64,000 nucleotides of DNA from Fusobacterium_C necrophorum_A (GCF_004134945.1 NZ_SBAP01000001.1:62001-126000); one strand, 5' to 3'; shown: positions 35,282 to 44,514, counted from the stretch's first letter. The notes: generated by a model from the sequence alone, not told the origin. Numbers and translations: made by a program.

Positions 35282-35649
35282 TTGCTCTGTACCTCTTTCT
35301 CTCGTCTATAGATAGACCGCTTCATGCATTCTACCCATTATATAATACATTTTTAATTTTTTATACAAAAGATTAAAATTCTTTTTACATCTTTTGTAAT
35401 TTCAAAAAATTGACGATACTCCATATGTTCATCAAAGTTAAAATAAGCTATATTTCTATATATGTATCACACTTTTTTTAATAAATAAAGAGATAAATAT
35501 CACATTTTTAAAAAATCATATTACCCGGCTCTCCTCTTGGATTTTCTGAAGTATCTCACTACAAGTTTCTGTCAAAAGTCACATTGATCATTTCCTTGAA
35601 AATTCCCAATATCAGCTTTCACATTTCATATTTGTAATAGTACAAAATA
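35282..35649. other. Intergenic region with an amidotransferase relic
   Basis: A 368-base AT-rich stretch between the acetyltransferase gene and the res gene. It holds a decayed fragment (35525-35640, listed separately) and a nine-base inverted repeat, ACAAAAGAT / ATCTTTTGT, at 35365-35397. Nothing else was recognised. Confidence 0.45.
35525..35640 (-). pseudogene. Decayed fragment of a PuuD-like amidotransferase gene
   Basis: Read on the minus strand this stretch gives YYKYEM-stop-KLILGIF, KEMINVTFDRNL, two stops and DTSENPRG. It aligns with the segment RYAKEMQKPVLGICRGHQ, MINVAFGGSLYQDISEIPG of the intact gene at 33963-34700. The nucleophile cysteine is lost (GIF for GIC), the RGHQ loop is shortened and several stops are present, so it is a relic about 38 codons long. 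Confidence 0.7.
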
Positions 35650-38649
35650 TTAAAATTTTTCCGAAAATTTTTCAAAGTTACTAGTCACTTGAAAATGGAT
35701 GTCTTTTGAAATTGCTTCAAAATGTTTTTTTCCACAGCTGATTTTTAAATTTTCTGTTTCCCTTCTGTTTTCCTCCAATACAGATCCTTTTGTTTCCACG
35801 ATAAAATATAATTTTTCTTCTTCTTTGTTTAAATCCGGCTTCACAAGTACTGCCCAATCAGGATTATAGTTTCCTAAAGGAGTGGATATTTTAAACCAAC
35901 TTGGAAGTTTTGTATAGACTTTAATATTTCCATTTTTTTCTAATCCTTTAGCAAATTCTCTTTCTACATCAGAATCAATAATAATATCCATGTATGGAGT
36001 TTTTTCTGTTTTTATCATATTCCCTTGTTTGTTCATCTCATCTTTCAAATATCCAAAAATTTCATTATTTTCAAATAGTTCTTGTGAATAATATTCCATA
36101 TCTCCTATTTTTTCATATTTGATTCCATCCACGATAAATAGCTTCATCGTTCTTTTTATAATACTGCTAGCTTGTTCCAAATAAAGTTGAGGATTTTTCT
36201 TAAAACTATGTAAAGTGCCGGATTCCGTTAAAATTCTTACTATACTTCTTCTTGTAAGATTGGTTTCATTTTGTAAATAGGTAATAATATCCGGTAATTT
36301 AAATCTATGATCTACATCTATATTTTCCTCTACTGCATAGGATTTTTCTTCCTCAATTCCTCCTTTGGTAATGGCCAATCTTTTTTTATCATATAAAAAT
36401 TTTTCTTTCGGTATATAGACTTCATCACCTAAGTTTTTAATACATCGCTTGATTAATTCTTCTCCATCAAAATTTACCTGATATGTTGTTTTATACTTGA
36501 TTCGATTCCATAATTCTTTGAATTCTTCGCTTAAAAACACTTTTTTATTTAATGTTATTTTCTTTTTTTCGTTAGCATTTTTAATGACTAACTTTCCCAT
36601 TGTAGCCTTAAGTTTTTGAAGAATACTTTTCTTTATGTCATAAAATTCTTCTGCCAGTTCTACTTTTCCCTCTTGTAAATCATATTTTAGTTTTTCTTTT
36701 GCATTTCCTCTTTCATCAATATAATCTTTTTTTATTAACTCTCGATATATTTCTTTTGACTTTTCATGACCAAGAAACATTTCTTTTCCATTTTCATCTT
36801 TCGCCATAATATTTGCAAAAATAAAGTTCTCTATCAATCCAAATTTAATATTTTCTTCTTTCTCCATTTCTTTTTGTAAAGATTCTACAAACTGCTCATA
36901 AGATTCATTTGCCATCACGGTTAAAGTATTTACATCAAAACCTCGAACTCTTTCCCCCTCTTGATTCACAGCAATTCGAAGTCCTCTTCCAATTTCCTGT
37001 CTTTTCTTAATTTCCGAAGTCGTTTCATTCAAAGTACAGATTTGAAATACATTCGGGTTATCCCAACCTTCTTTTAAAGCAGAGTGAGAAAAAATAAATG
37101 CCAAAGGCTCTTCAAAACTTAGAAGTTTTTCCTTATCTTTCATGATTTTCGTAAAAGTATCATTATCAGCATTCGTATTTCCTTTTGTATCTTTCTCTTC
37201 GAAGTACTCTACTCCAGTTTTACTTTTCTTTTTATCTACTGAAAAATATCCGTCATGAGCTGAGGCTGCTTGTTGATACAAAGGAAGAGACAAATTTCTA
37301 AGTTCAGAGTATTCAGGCAATTCTAAAAGCTTATTATATTCCTCTTCAAAGATGACAGCATATTTTCCTTTTTTAGCTTCTCCTGTTTCCACATCATAAA
37401 TTCTATAATTAGCCACTTTATCTATAAAGAAAAGGGATAGAACCTTGATTCCTTTCTTTTTCAAAGCTATCTGCTTATCAAAATGTTCTTGGATGGTTTT
37501 TCTTATCTGTAATCTTTTTATTACATTCGGATCTTCTCCGCCATTCACTTGTCCTAGGAACAATGTTACTTTTCCAAAATCTATAAAAGATTTCGTCGGA
37601 TCTTTTTCGTTATATGTAATTTCATTTACGATATAGCCATCGTAAATATCTCTTTTTGCCTTTTCACTTAAACTATCTCCTTTTGCTATTTTTACTTTTT
37701 TTCTATTAACTCCATTTTTTGATTTCATATCAAGTTCAATCTCAGCTACCGGCAAGCTTTTACTAAGTTTTATATTGATAACTTTAATATATTCTGTATT
37801 TGCATTTTGAGTTACTCCTACCGTGGCAACCTCTATTTGTTTTACCAACTTCTTTTCATAGGCATCTATGGAATCCAACTTAAAGACAGAATTGTATTTT
37901 TCTTTATGAGTTGCAGAATATCTCAAGGTATACAAAGGATTTAATGTTTGTATCGCTTTCTTTGCTATTTCACTTTCCATATTTTGTGGCTCATCCACAA
38001 TTACAATTGGATTACATTGACTGATGTAATCAATGGGTCGATATCCATTCGCCTGATCTCTTTCTTGATTAATAATATTTGTGTCCTTATTAAAAGAATC
38101 TATATTCATAATTAAAATTTGTATTGTATCGTTAACAGCAAAATTTCGTATCATATTTATTTTTTTAGAGTCATAGATAAAGTAATCATAAGGCGTATTT
38201 TCATAGAGACTTTTAAAATGTTCTTCTGTTATCTGAAGTGTTTTATACACTCCTTCTTTGATTGCAATGGATGGAACCACAATGATAAATTTGGTAAATC
38301 CATATTTTTTATTCAGTTCCATGATAGTTCTTAAATAAACATAGGTTTTTCCTGTTCCTGTCTCCATTTCAATGGAAAAATGATAATTATTTTTTCCTAA
38401 TACTTCGGTTTTTGCTAAACCATTTCTAGTTTGAATCTTATTTACATTCTCTAAAATTTCCTCAGGAAATAGTAAAAGTTTATTTCCTGTCCCTAAATCA
38501 TTTTCTTCAGAAATAATACTTAATTGAGGATTCTTTGTTTTTTCCACTGTAAACACCGTCTTGGCTATTTCCTGTCCCGAAAATATATCCGTGATAGAGT
38601 TTATCGCTTCCAACTGATATTCTAAATTCTCTTCAAATTTAATTTTCAT
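35650..38649 (-). CDS. res: Type III restriction endonuclease subunit
   Basis: This 999-residue protein is the ATP-dependent DNA-translocating and cleaving subunit of a type III restriction-modification enzyme; it needs Mod for DNA recognition. It shows Walker A METGTGKTYVYL (about residue 97), the DEPQNM Walker B/DEAD-like box (about 221), late helicase motifs in EGWDNPNVFQICTLNE and QEIGRGLRIAVNQEG, and a C-terminal PD-(D/E)XK nuclease, YNPDWAVL then FIVETKG (about 953). It is intact although mod is broken. It lies 26 bases after the mod stop. Confidence 0.95.
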   Translation of the reverse strand: MKIKFEENLEYQLEAINSITDIFSGQEIAKTVFTVEKTKNPQLSIISEENDLGTGNKLLLFPEEILENVNKIQTRNGLAKTEVLGKNNYHFSIEMETGTGKTYVYLRTIMELNKKYGFTKFIIVVPSIAIKEGVYKTLQITEEHFKSLYENTPYDYFIYDSKKINMIRNFAVNDTIQILIMNIDSFNKDTNIINQERDQANGYRPIDYISQCNPIVIVDEPQNMESEIAKKAIQTLNPLYTLRYSATHKEKYNSVFKLDSIDAYEKKLVKQIEVATVGVTQNANTEYIKVINIKLSKSLPVAEIELDMKSKNGVNRKKVKIAKGDSLSEKAKRDIYDGYIVNEITYNEKDPTKSFIDFGKVTLFLGQVNGGEDPNVIKRLQIRKTIQEHFDKQIALKKKGIKVLSLFFIDKVANYRIYDVETGEAKKGKYAVIFEEEYNKLLELPEYSELRNLSLPLYQQAASAHDGYFSVDKKKSKTGVEYFEEKDTKGNTNADNDTFTKIMKDKEKLLSFEEPLAFIFSHSALKEGWDNPNVFQICTLNETTSEIKKRQEIGRGLRIAVNQEGERVRGFDVNTLTVMANESYEQFVESLQKEMEKEENIKFGLIENFIFANIMAKDENGKEMFLGHEKSKEIYRELIKKDYIDERGNAKEKLKYDLQEGKVELAEEFYDIKKSILQKLKATMGKLVIKNANEKKKITLNKKVFLSEEFKELWNRIKYKTTYQVNFDGEELIKRCIKNLGDEVYIPKEKFLYDKKRLAITKGGIEEEKSYAVEENIDVDHRFKLPDIITYLQNETNLTRRSIVRILTESGTLHSFKKNPQLYLEQASSIIKRTMKLFIVDGIKYEKIGDMEYYSQELFENNEIFGYLKDEMNKQGNMIKTEKTPYMDIIIDSDVEREFAKGLEKNGNIKVYTKLPSWFKISTPLGNYNPDWAVLVKPDLNKEEEKLYFIVETKGSVLEENRRETENLKISCGKKHFEAISKDIHFQVTSNFEKFSEKF

Positions 38650-39457
38650 ACTCTTCTCCTATATGCGTATACTTCCTATATACTTCTAATCTCATTGATT
38701 CCAACCTGTTCTAATTTCTTGATGGCATTTGTTTTCTCTATATCATTTTTGAACGAAGTATCTCGCAATATCACTGTTGTTTTAAAATCTTTATCAATTT
38801 CCAATAATCTTCTATATTCTTCACAGATTGAATTGATTGTGTCTATCGTAATTTCTTTCTGTAAGTTTACTAATAAAGTTCCTCCACCTATCGAATAAAA
38901 ATCTTCATTTTCTTCTATTTCTATATTTAAATCTAATCCATATTTCAATAAAATTTCATACAATACATCCAATTCGCTTCTATCTGATTTTATATTATCC
39001 ACAGAATCAAATAAACTCTTTTCTAAATTTTCAGTTTCTGTATCCCATTCTTTTATATTTGATGAGTCTAGCTTAAACACTTTAAAACCTATATCTAATT
39101 TTTCTCTATTTTCTAAAGGTAAACTTTCATCTGCTTTTATTTTTGCTCCTGCTCTTCGGATTCTTTCCTTTCCGATTTCACATATATTTTTATGCCCTGC
39201 CTTGTAGGCTTCTGAATTTTTATCACAAGGTTCCGGAAGTTGTACCATAATAAATTTCCGATTTCCACCATCTTCTGCATTGAGTTGCATCACTGCATGA
39301 GCTGTTGAAGAACTACCAGAAAAGAAATCCAGACAAATAAACTGATCGTCATCTACTATCTTCAACATTTTTTTTAACATTTTAATAGGTTTTTTCCCAC
39401 TATTGAAAGCAATTCCACCTTCATGTCGGATATTACCAAAATCAGCACTATAATCAT

Positions 39458-39460
39458 AAA
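39458..39460 (-). other. Single-base frameshift site in mod
   Basis: On the minus strand the frame reads VNYL-stop, while deletion of one T in TATTTATG gives VNYYDYSADFGNIRHEGG, which continues smoothly into the downstream frame. This break is independent of the CA repeat. Confidence 0.75.
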
Positions 39461-40387
39461 TAATTGACTATCGGACTATATTTTTTAGAAATTCCTCTAA
39501 CCAATTCTTCTTTTCTTTCCATAGGAATTCCGGAAAAAAATTGTCCTCTTATAGATGTTTCTTTTTTAGGACCTGTAAAGTATCTATACCCCAATCCATC
39601 TTCACCTATATTTTCTACTTTATACAATACATTTAGTCCGTCTATATCTTTTCTTTTTGAGATATATGTGTCAAAAAATTTCCCTGATGTATTGCCTATT
39701 AAAACACTCCCAGAAGCCCAAGTATCTTTTAATCCATTTATAAAATCATTTTCTTTTTCAACTATCCTATATTCATTTTCTTTAAAAATTTTAACTTTTT
39801 TATTACCTAAAACGATTTCTTCTCCCTTAGTCAATTCCTTTATTTCCCATTTAAATTTTTTCAAATCATATTCCTTATATGGTTTATTTGGAGTAAATCG
39901 ATTTTTATTTTTAGAATAAATACACACATATTCCATAACAGGTTGAAAATTATCTTTTTCATTTAATGATTTATTTATATATCTTACTTGAATATGAAAT
40001 GTTTCTAAATAATTTTCTTCCCCAAAAATCTCATTACATATTTTTCTAAGATTATAAATTTCTTTTTCATCTATGGAAATAAAAATAACACCATCTTCTG
40101 TTAATAAATTTCTTGCTAATTTCAATCTTGGATACATCATATTTAACCAGTTCGAATGATATCTGCCATCCGAGTCTATATTTGTTGTTAGTTTTATTCC
40201 TTCTTCATTGATTTGTCCTGTGATTCTTTTGTAATTTTCTACACTATCTTTAAAATTATCCTTATATACAAAATCTTTTCCTGTATTATATGGTGGATCT
40301 ATGTATATCATTTTTATTTTTCCATGATATGACTTTTGTAAGAGCTTTAATACTTCTAAATTATCTCCCTCTATATATAGATTGCTG

Positions 40388-40415
40388 GTGTGTGTGTGTG
40401 TGTGTGTGTGTGTGT
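40388..40415. repeat. (GT/CA)14 dinucleotide tract inside mod
   Basis: Fourteen perfect GT units on the plus strand (AC on the coding strand) lie within the 5' third of mod. They encode alternating Thr and His. With 14 units the frame runs into a TAG 15 bases later; n = 13 or 16 joins the N-terminal part to the catalytic domain. This is the classic layout of a slipped-strand phase-variable gene. Confidence 0.95.
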
Positions 40416-40698
40416 AGTGTTCAGAACATTTTGTTCAGGTCTCAACGTTGCATTGCTCACTGTTTGAGCTATTTGTCTTGCTTTTGCTTTTCCATTCCAT
40501 GTAAAAGAGTATCTTTCTTTCTCGGTTTCTATGCTATCTCCTAGCAATTGTTTTAACACTTCCAAATCTATTTTTCCCTCTGTAAATATTTCGGGAAAAA
40601 TTTGTTTTAATTTCTCAATGTTATCTTGTGTTAAATCCATGCTTGTTCCACTTAGCTTTTCCAAATCTCTCACTCCTTTTTATTATATAATATCTTCT

Positions 40699-40800
40699 TA
40701 TATTATCGACTGAATCAAATAAACTCTTTTCTAAATTTTGGATTTCCTCCATCTTCCGCATTCAATTGCATCACTGCATGGGCTGTGGTTGCAGAACCCT
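40699..40800 (-). pseudogene. Relic of another type III mod gene with an internal deletion
   Basis: Bases 40699-40739 match 38991-39031 of mod almost exactly, and 40740-40800 match about 39259-39319. The roughly 227 bases lying between these parts in mod are missing here. Read on the minus strand it encodes GSATTAHAVMQLNAEDGGN and then, in another frame, NLEKSLFDSVDN. It carries the more usual GSATTAHA version of the SAM motif, so it comes from a different mod allele. Confidence 0.7.
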
Positions 40801-40830
40801 CTCGTGTCAAGTGAATGACACAAAATATTT

Positions 40831-42126
40831 TTATAAATCTATGATTGCTTCATTAAGCAAAAAATCCTCTACTCCAATGTATAAAATACCGTCATTATCA
40901 TGTTTAGGAATAATGCGCTTCCTTACAATCACAATCTTCTTAAATGCATCATTTATTTTCTTAAGTGATGCCGTTTCTTGCTCTCTTTTCTCTGTACTGT
41001 CTACATTCAAAGCCGATTGAATATAGTACCTTTGATGCCCTTTGTTTATAATAAAATCAACCTCAAGCTGAACCTTTTTTCTGTTCCCGTCTTTCTTGAA
41101 ATCGTGTTCAACCACACCAACATCTATATTGTATCCTCTACGAAGCAAGTCGTTATAGATGATGTTTTCCATAATATGTGTGTCTTCTACCTGCCTAAAA
41201 TTCAATCTTGCATTTCTAAGACCTATATCCGCAAAATAGTATTTTAATGGTGTTGAGAAATATCTTGAACCCTTAACGTCATATCTATTGGCATGATATA
41301 TAACATATGCCTCCTCAAAGAAACTAAGATATTTGGAGATTGTGTTGGAAGATATTTTTATTTGCTTCTCCGACAAAAATCTTCTTGAAAGTTTAGTCGG
41401 ATTGGTGAGCGATCCAATGGCGGAAGATGTGAAATCAAGCAGTAATTCAAGTACCTCCTTCTCATTTTGTATGTTATTCCTTTCAAGAATATCCTTTATA
41501 TATGTTTCTTGAAATAAGTCTTTCAAGTATTGATTCTTTTCCTCATCACTTTTTAAGCTATAGATATACGGCATACCTCCATACACCGTATAATGCTCAA
41601 AAGCCAACTCTTTGTTTTCGTACAAATCATAAACTTCTGCAAATGACAGAGGATTTAGATGTATCTCATCCCCACGATCTCGAAACTGTGTAAGCACATC
41701 GGATGAAAGCATTTTAGAATTACTGCCTGTTACATAAATGTCCAAATTGCTGTGTTTCATAAGTCCGAGCAAGACATCAACAAAGGTTACATTCTTTTCT
41801 TTACTGTCAATATAAGGATTACTTACAGCCACGGATAATTGAATTTCATCAATAAAAATGTAGTATTTTTGATTTTTGTTTTTAGTTTTTTCCTTGATGT
41901 ATTCGTTCAATCTGAATGGATTTCTATATTCAAGATTATCTATTTCATCAAGTGCAATCAATATGATTTGTTCTTCTTTGATGCCTTTGGATAATAGGTA
42001 CTCTTGGTACAAATGAAATAACAGATATGATTTCCCGCATCTTCTTATCCCTGTAATAATCTTTACCCTGCCGTTCTCTCTTTTATCTATAATTTTCTTC
42101 AGATAATAATCTCGTTTAATTATCAT
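40831..42126 (-). CDS. AAA ATPase with DUF4143 (PF13173-PF13635 type)
   Basis: A 431-residue protein of a large, poorly understood family. The N-terminal ATPase domain has Walker A GIRRCGKSYLL (about residue 26) and Walker B YYIFIDEIQ (about 90), then YVTGSNSKMLSSDV. The DUF4143 half has the LSRRFLSEKQIKISSNTISKYLSFFEEAYVIY winged-helix-like region and a nuclease-like core VQLEVDFIINKGHQRYYIQ. GAGGTGG precedes the ATG. It adjoins the restriction-modification locus, but a link to it is not established. Confidence 0.87.
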   Translation of the reverse strand: MIIKRDYYLKKIIDKRENGRVKIITGIRRCGKSYLLFHLYQEYLLSKGIKEEQIILIALDEIDNLEYRNPFRLNEYIKEKTKNKNQKYYIFIDEIQLSVAVSNPYIDSKEKNVTFVDVLLGLMKHSNLDIYVTGSNSKMLSSDVLTQFRDRGDEIHLNPLSFAEVYDLYENKELAFEHYTVYGGMPYIYSLKSDEEKNQYLKDLFQETYIKDILERNNIQNEKEVLELLLDFTSSAIGSLTNPTKLSRRFLSEKQIKISSNTISKYLSFFEEAYVIYHANRYDVKGSRYFSTPLKYYFADIGLRNARLNFRQVEDTHIMENIIYNDLLRRGYNIDVGVVEHDFKKDGNRKKVQLEVDFIINKGHQRYYIQSALNVDSTEKREQETASLKKINDAFKKIVIVRKRIIPKHDNDGILYIGVEDFLLNEAIIDL

Positions 42127-42151
42127 ATAGCCACCTCACAAGAATAATTTC

Positions 42152-42182
42152 GGTGGATTTCCACCTTTTTATTTCGAGTTTA
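42152..42182. repeat. Hairpin repeat, copy 1
   Basis: GGTGGATTTCCACC followed by TTTTTATTTCGAGT. It forms a five-base-pair hairpin with a T tract on the plus strand. A second copy with three substitutions starts 77 bases downstream. Confidence 0.7.
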
Positions 42183-42228
42183 TTTTATCATAAATCGGAA
42201 AACGAATCAACAATGGATAAAAAATTCA

Positions 42229-42260
42229 GGCGGACTTCCACCTTTTTATTTCGAGTCTTA
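42229..42260. repeat. Hairpin repeat, copy 2
   Basis: GGCGGACTTCCACC followed by TTTTTATTTCGAGT. It matches copy 1 over about 30 bases. Between and around the copies (42127-42405) no gene was seen. Confidence 0.7.
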
Positions 42261-42405
42261 TAATTTCGTTCAAGCCGGGATATGTGTATAAACTCTTGAA
42301 ATAAAAAATTATTTTTTTCTTTCCAGAAAATTCTAAAAGTATTTTTTCATTTTCTTTTTTCAAAAAAGAAATCTTAAAATTCATTTTATAATTTCCTTAA
42401 GAATC

Positions 42406-42436
42406 AAAAAAAAGAGATTACTCCTTCGTAATCTCT
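42406..42436 (-). terminator. Terminator of the tRNA operon
   Basis: Minus strand AGAGATTAC, a six-base loop, GTAATCTCT and then eight T. It lies about 22 bases after the tRNA-Asp CCA end. Confidence 0.9.
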
Positions 42437-42457
42437 AAATGTTCCAAAAAATAAAAA

Positions 42458-42535
42458 TGGCGGGAGTGACGAGGCTCGAACTCGCGACCTCCTGCGTGAC
42501 AGGCAGGCGCTCTAACCAAACTGAGCTACACCCCC
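42458..42535 (-). tRNA. tRNA-Asp (GTC)
   Basis: A complete cloverleaf on the minus strand: GGGGGTG acceptor paired with CACTCCC, anticodon loop CTGTCAC, GTTCGAG in the T arm and an encoded CCA end. It is the last gene of the five-tRNA operon. Confidence 0.97.
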
Positions 42536-42551
42536 AACTTTTATAAAAATA

Positions 42552-42627
42552 TGGTGGTCGCAATAGGACTCGAACCTATGACCCTCTGCTTGTAAGGCAG
42601 ATGCTCTCCCAACTGAGCTATGCGACC
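42552..42627 (-). tRNA. tRNA-Val (TAC)
   Basis: A cloverleaf with acceptor GGTCGCA/TGCGACC, anticodon loop CTTACAA, T arm GGTTCGAGTCC and an encoded CCA end. Confidence 0.97.
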
Positions 42628-42630
42628 GAG

Positions 42631-42705
42631 TGGTACCCCGTAGGGGAATTGAACCCCTGTTTCCAGAGTGAAAATCTGATGTCCTAACCACTGAACGAAC
42701 GGGGC
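42631..42705 (-). tRNA. tRNA-Glu (TTC)
   Basis: A cloverleaf with acceptor GCCCCGT/ACGGGGT, anticodon loop TTTTCAC, T arm GGTTCAATTCC and an encoded CCA end. Confidence 0.97.
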
Positions 42706-42714
42706 AGATAATCA

Positions 42715-42790
42715 TGGTGCGTCATACAGGGTTCGAACCTGTGACCCCCTGATTAAGAGTCAGATGCTCTACCAACTGAGCTAATGACGC
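42715..42790 (-). tRNA. tRNA-Lys (CTT)
   Basis: A cloverleaf with acceptor GCGTCAT/ATGACGC, anticodon loop CTCTTAA, T arm GGTTCGAACC and an encoded CCA end. Confidence 0.97.
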
Positions 42791-42800
42791 AAAATGTTCT

Positions 42801-42877
<77 letters not shown>

Positions 42878-42886
42878 AACATTGCT

Positions 42887-42915
42887 ATAATAGCATATAT
42901 AAGATACTTTGTCAA
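42887..42915 (-). promoter_or_regulatory. tRNA operon promoter
   Basis: Minus strand TTGACA (42915-42910), 17-base spacer, TATTAT (42892-42887), 11 bases before the first tRNA. It is a near-consensus, strong promoter. Confidence 0.85.
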
Positions 42916-42950
42916 TCTTTTTTCCATTCTTCTTTTATTTTTTTATTTCT

Positions 42951-43442
42951 TTATTTTTTAATGGAAAAACGTTCTCCTAGCATTTTTTGTAAAATTCTTA
43001 CTAAAAAAACTTGCCTCTCCATGTACATGGGAAGAATCATCTGTTTTTTATCTTTTGTAATAAAGTCCAAGACAGGAATGACTTTTCTTCCTATTTTAGC
43101 CTCTCGAACTTGTAGACTACTTAAATTCTCCAAATCAATATCCATTTTTTGAAATAGCAAATGTTTCTCTTTTGTGTGTAAAGTAATACGATATGTCCAC
43201 ATATTTCTACATTGGCGTATTCCAAAATAAAATAAGACAAGAGCAATCAAAATAAGATAATATTGTTTCAGAAAAAAAGCAACAAAAATCTCATAGCAAG
43301 CAATGAAAATAAGAGGAAGGGCAATTCCATATCCTCCCATTTTCTTTTTTTTCCCCAATCCAAAACTTTCTATTTCGGAAAAAGAAAGGTCTTCTCCTTC
43401 CAATTCCTCTATTTTTTTTACAAAATCTTCATAAAAAATCAT
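42951..43442 (-). CDS. Hypothetical membrane protein
   Basis: A 163-residue protein with an acidic N-terminus, two adjacent membrane segments at about residues 40-78 (IALPLIFIACYEIFVAFF; YYLILIALVLFYFGI) and a cytoplasmic C-terminal part rich in basic residues, resembling bacterial PH-like (YcxB-type) layouts, which is only a guess. GAGGGAAAA precedes the ATG. It lies 13 bases after glpX and is probably the last gene of that operon. No function can be assigned. Confidence 0.75.
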   Translation of the reverse strand: MIFYEDFVKKIEELEGEDLSFSEIESFGLGKKKKMGGYGIALPLIFIACYEIFVAFFLKQYYLILIALVLFYFGIRQCRNMWTYRITLHTKEKHLLFQKMDIDLENLSSLQVREAKIGRKVIPVLDFITKDKKQMILPMYMERQVFLVRILQKMLGERFSIKK

Positions 43443-43455
43443 ATTTTCCCTCTTT

Positions 43456-44514
43456 CTATTTTACCAAATGTAAAATCTTAGGATCTTTGTATTCCAAATT
43501 ATGGACAGAATTGATATAACGCACCGTTTTACTTCTTCCTCTTACTACTAAAGTTTGTGTCTTTGCAATCATTCCTCTTCGATAGATTCCGCTCAATAAA
43601 TCTCCTCCTGTGATTCCGGTTGCAGAAAAAATGACTTCATCATCCTTGACTAAATCATCCATTCTCAAAATTTCTCCGACTCGTAAGCCCATTTCTTCGC
43701 AACGATTCTTTTCAAAATTGGAAATTTTATCATTTTCCAAAGAAACTCCTTTGACCTCACTTCTCAATTTCAATCTCGCTTGCATATCCCCACCTAAGGC
43801 ACGGATTACTGCGGCAGAAATGACTCCCTCCGGAGCTCCTCCGATTCCATATAACATATCGACATCCGAGTCCACTAAACAAGTTAAAATAGACCCTGCC
43901 ACGTCCCCGTCCGGCAAAGCATACACTTTAATTCCTAATTTTTGCAAATCTTTGATAATCTGTGTATGTCTTGGTTTATCCAATACAACTATCATCATTT
44001 CTTCTAATGTTTTTCCCAAAGCCTTTGCTACATTTTCAATATTTTCCACTAAAGGTTTTTCCAAATCAATTTTTCCTTTTGCTTCCGGACCTACAATCAA
44101 TTTTTCCATATACATATCAGGAGCTTTCAAAAAACTTCCTTTTTTTGCTACTGCTAAAACCGTCACTGCGTTTGCTTGTCCCTGTGCCGTCATTCTCGTT
44201 CCTTCCACCGGATCTACGGCAATATCCACAGGAGTGTAATAAGGCACTTCTCCTTCTTCCATTTCATCTTTTGCTTCTTCTTCATGATAAACTCTTCCCA
44301 CTTTTTCTCCGATATAAAGCATAGGAGCTTCATCAATTTCTCCTTCTCCAATGACAATTTCTCCGTCAATAGCAAGACGATTCAACATCGTTCTCATAGC
44401 ATCCACTGCGGCTTGATCTGCTGCCTCCTTATCTCCTCTTCCAACCCATTTGTGTGCTGCTAAAGCTGCCGCTTCTGTAACTCTGGCAAATTCAAGTGCT
44501 AGCTCTCTTTTCAT
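43456..44514 (-). CDS. glpX: Fructose-1,6-bisphosphatase class II
   Basis: This enzyme hydrolyses fructose-1,6-bisphosphate to fructose-6-phosphate in gluconeogenesis. The 352-residue protein has the family's WVGRGDKEAADQAAVDAMR, the metal site IVIGEGEIDEAPMLYIGE, PVDIAVDPVEGT and YGIGGAPEGVISAAVIRALGG motifs. Its start overlaps the FtsB-like gene stop by four bases (ATGA), so it is translationally coupled to a division-gene operon. Confidence 0.96.
   Translation of the reverse strand: MKRELALEFARVTEAAALAAHKWVGRGDKEAADQAAVDAMRTMLNRLAIDGEIVIGEGEIDEAPMLYIGEKVGRVYHEEEAKDEMEEGEVPYYTPVDIAVDPVEGTRMTAQGQANAVTVLAVAKKGSFLKAPDMYMEKLIVGPEAKGKIDLEKPLVENIENVAKALGKTLEEMMIVVLDKPRHTQIIKDLQKLGIKVYALPDGDVAGSILTCLVDSDVDMLYGIGGAPEGVISAAVIRALGGDMQARLKLRSEVKGVSLENDKISNFEKNRCEEMGLRVGEILRMDDLVKDDEVIFSATGITGGDLLSGIYRRGMIAKTQTLVVRGRSKTVRYINSVHNLEYKDPKILHLVK

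Larger units (their letters stand above)
38676..40664 (-). pseudogene. mod: Type III DNA methyltransferase Mod, off-phase at a CA repeat and frameshifted again downstream
   Basis: Three frames together encode one beta-class N6-adenine methyltransferase. Frame 1 (to about 40371) has the N-terminal LTQDNIEKLKQIFPEIFTEGKID region and ends within the (CA)14 tract. Frame 2 begins after it: NLYIEGDNLEVLKLLQKS, the catalytic IYIDPPYNTGKDF, and ends at 39454. Frame 3 has NIRHEGGIAFNSGKKPIK, the SAM-binding LDFFSGSSSTAHAVMQLN and the C-terminus. Thirteen or 16 CA units would restore frame 1 to 2; removing one base of the AAA at 39458-39460 would restore 2 to 3. TTG 40664 has AAGGAG eight bases upstream. 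As read, no full Mod is made. Confidence 0.88.

Noticed and set aside
40383..40420. CA/GT tract as a CRISPR or satellite element
   Set aside because: It is a pure dinucleotide run inside a coding frame with no spacers; slipped-strand switching explains it.
42127..42260. Attachment site or integrated element beside the tRNA cluster
   Set aside because: No integrase, no duplicated tRNA 3' end and no direct repeat of tRNA sequence were found; only the hairpin repeat is present.
43610..44239. Long plus-strand open frame opposite glpX (209 codons)
   Set aside because: Antisense to a clearly conserved enzyme gene; no ribosome site and no recognisable domain.
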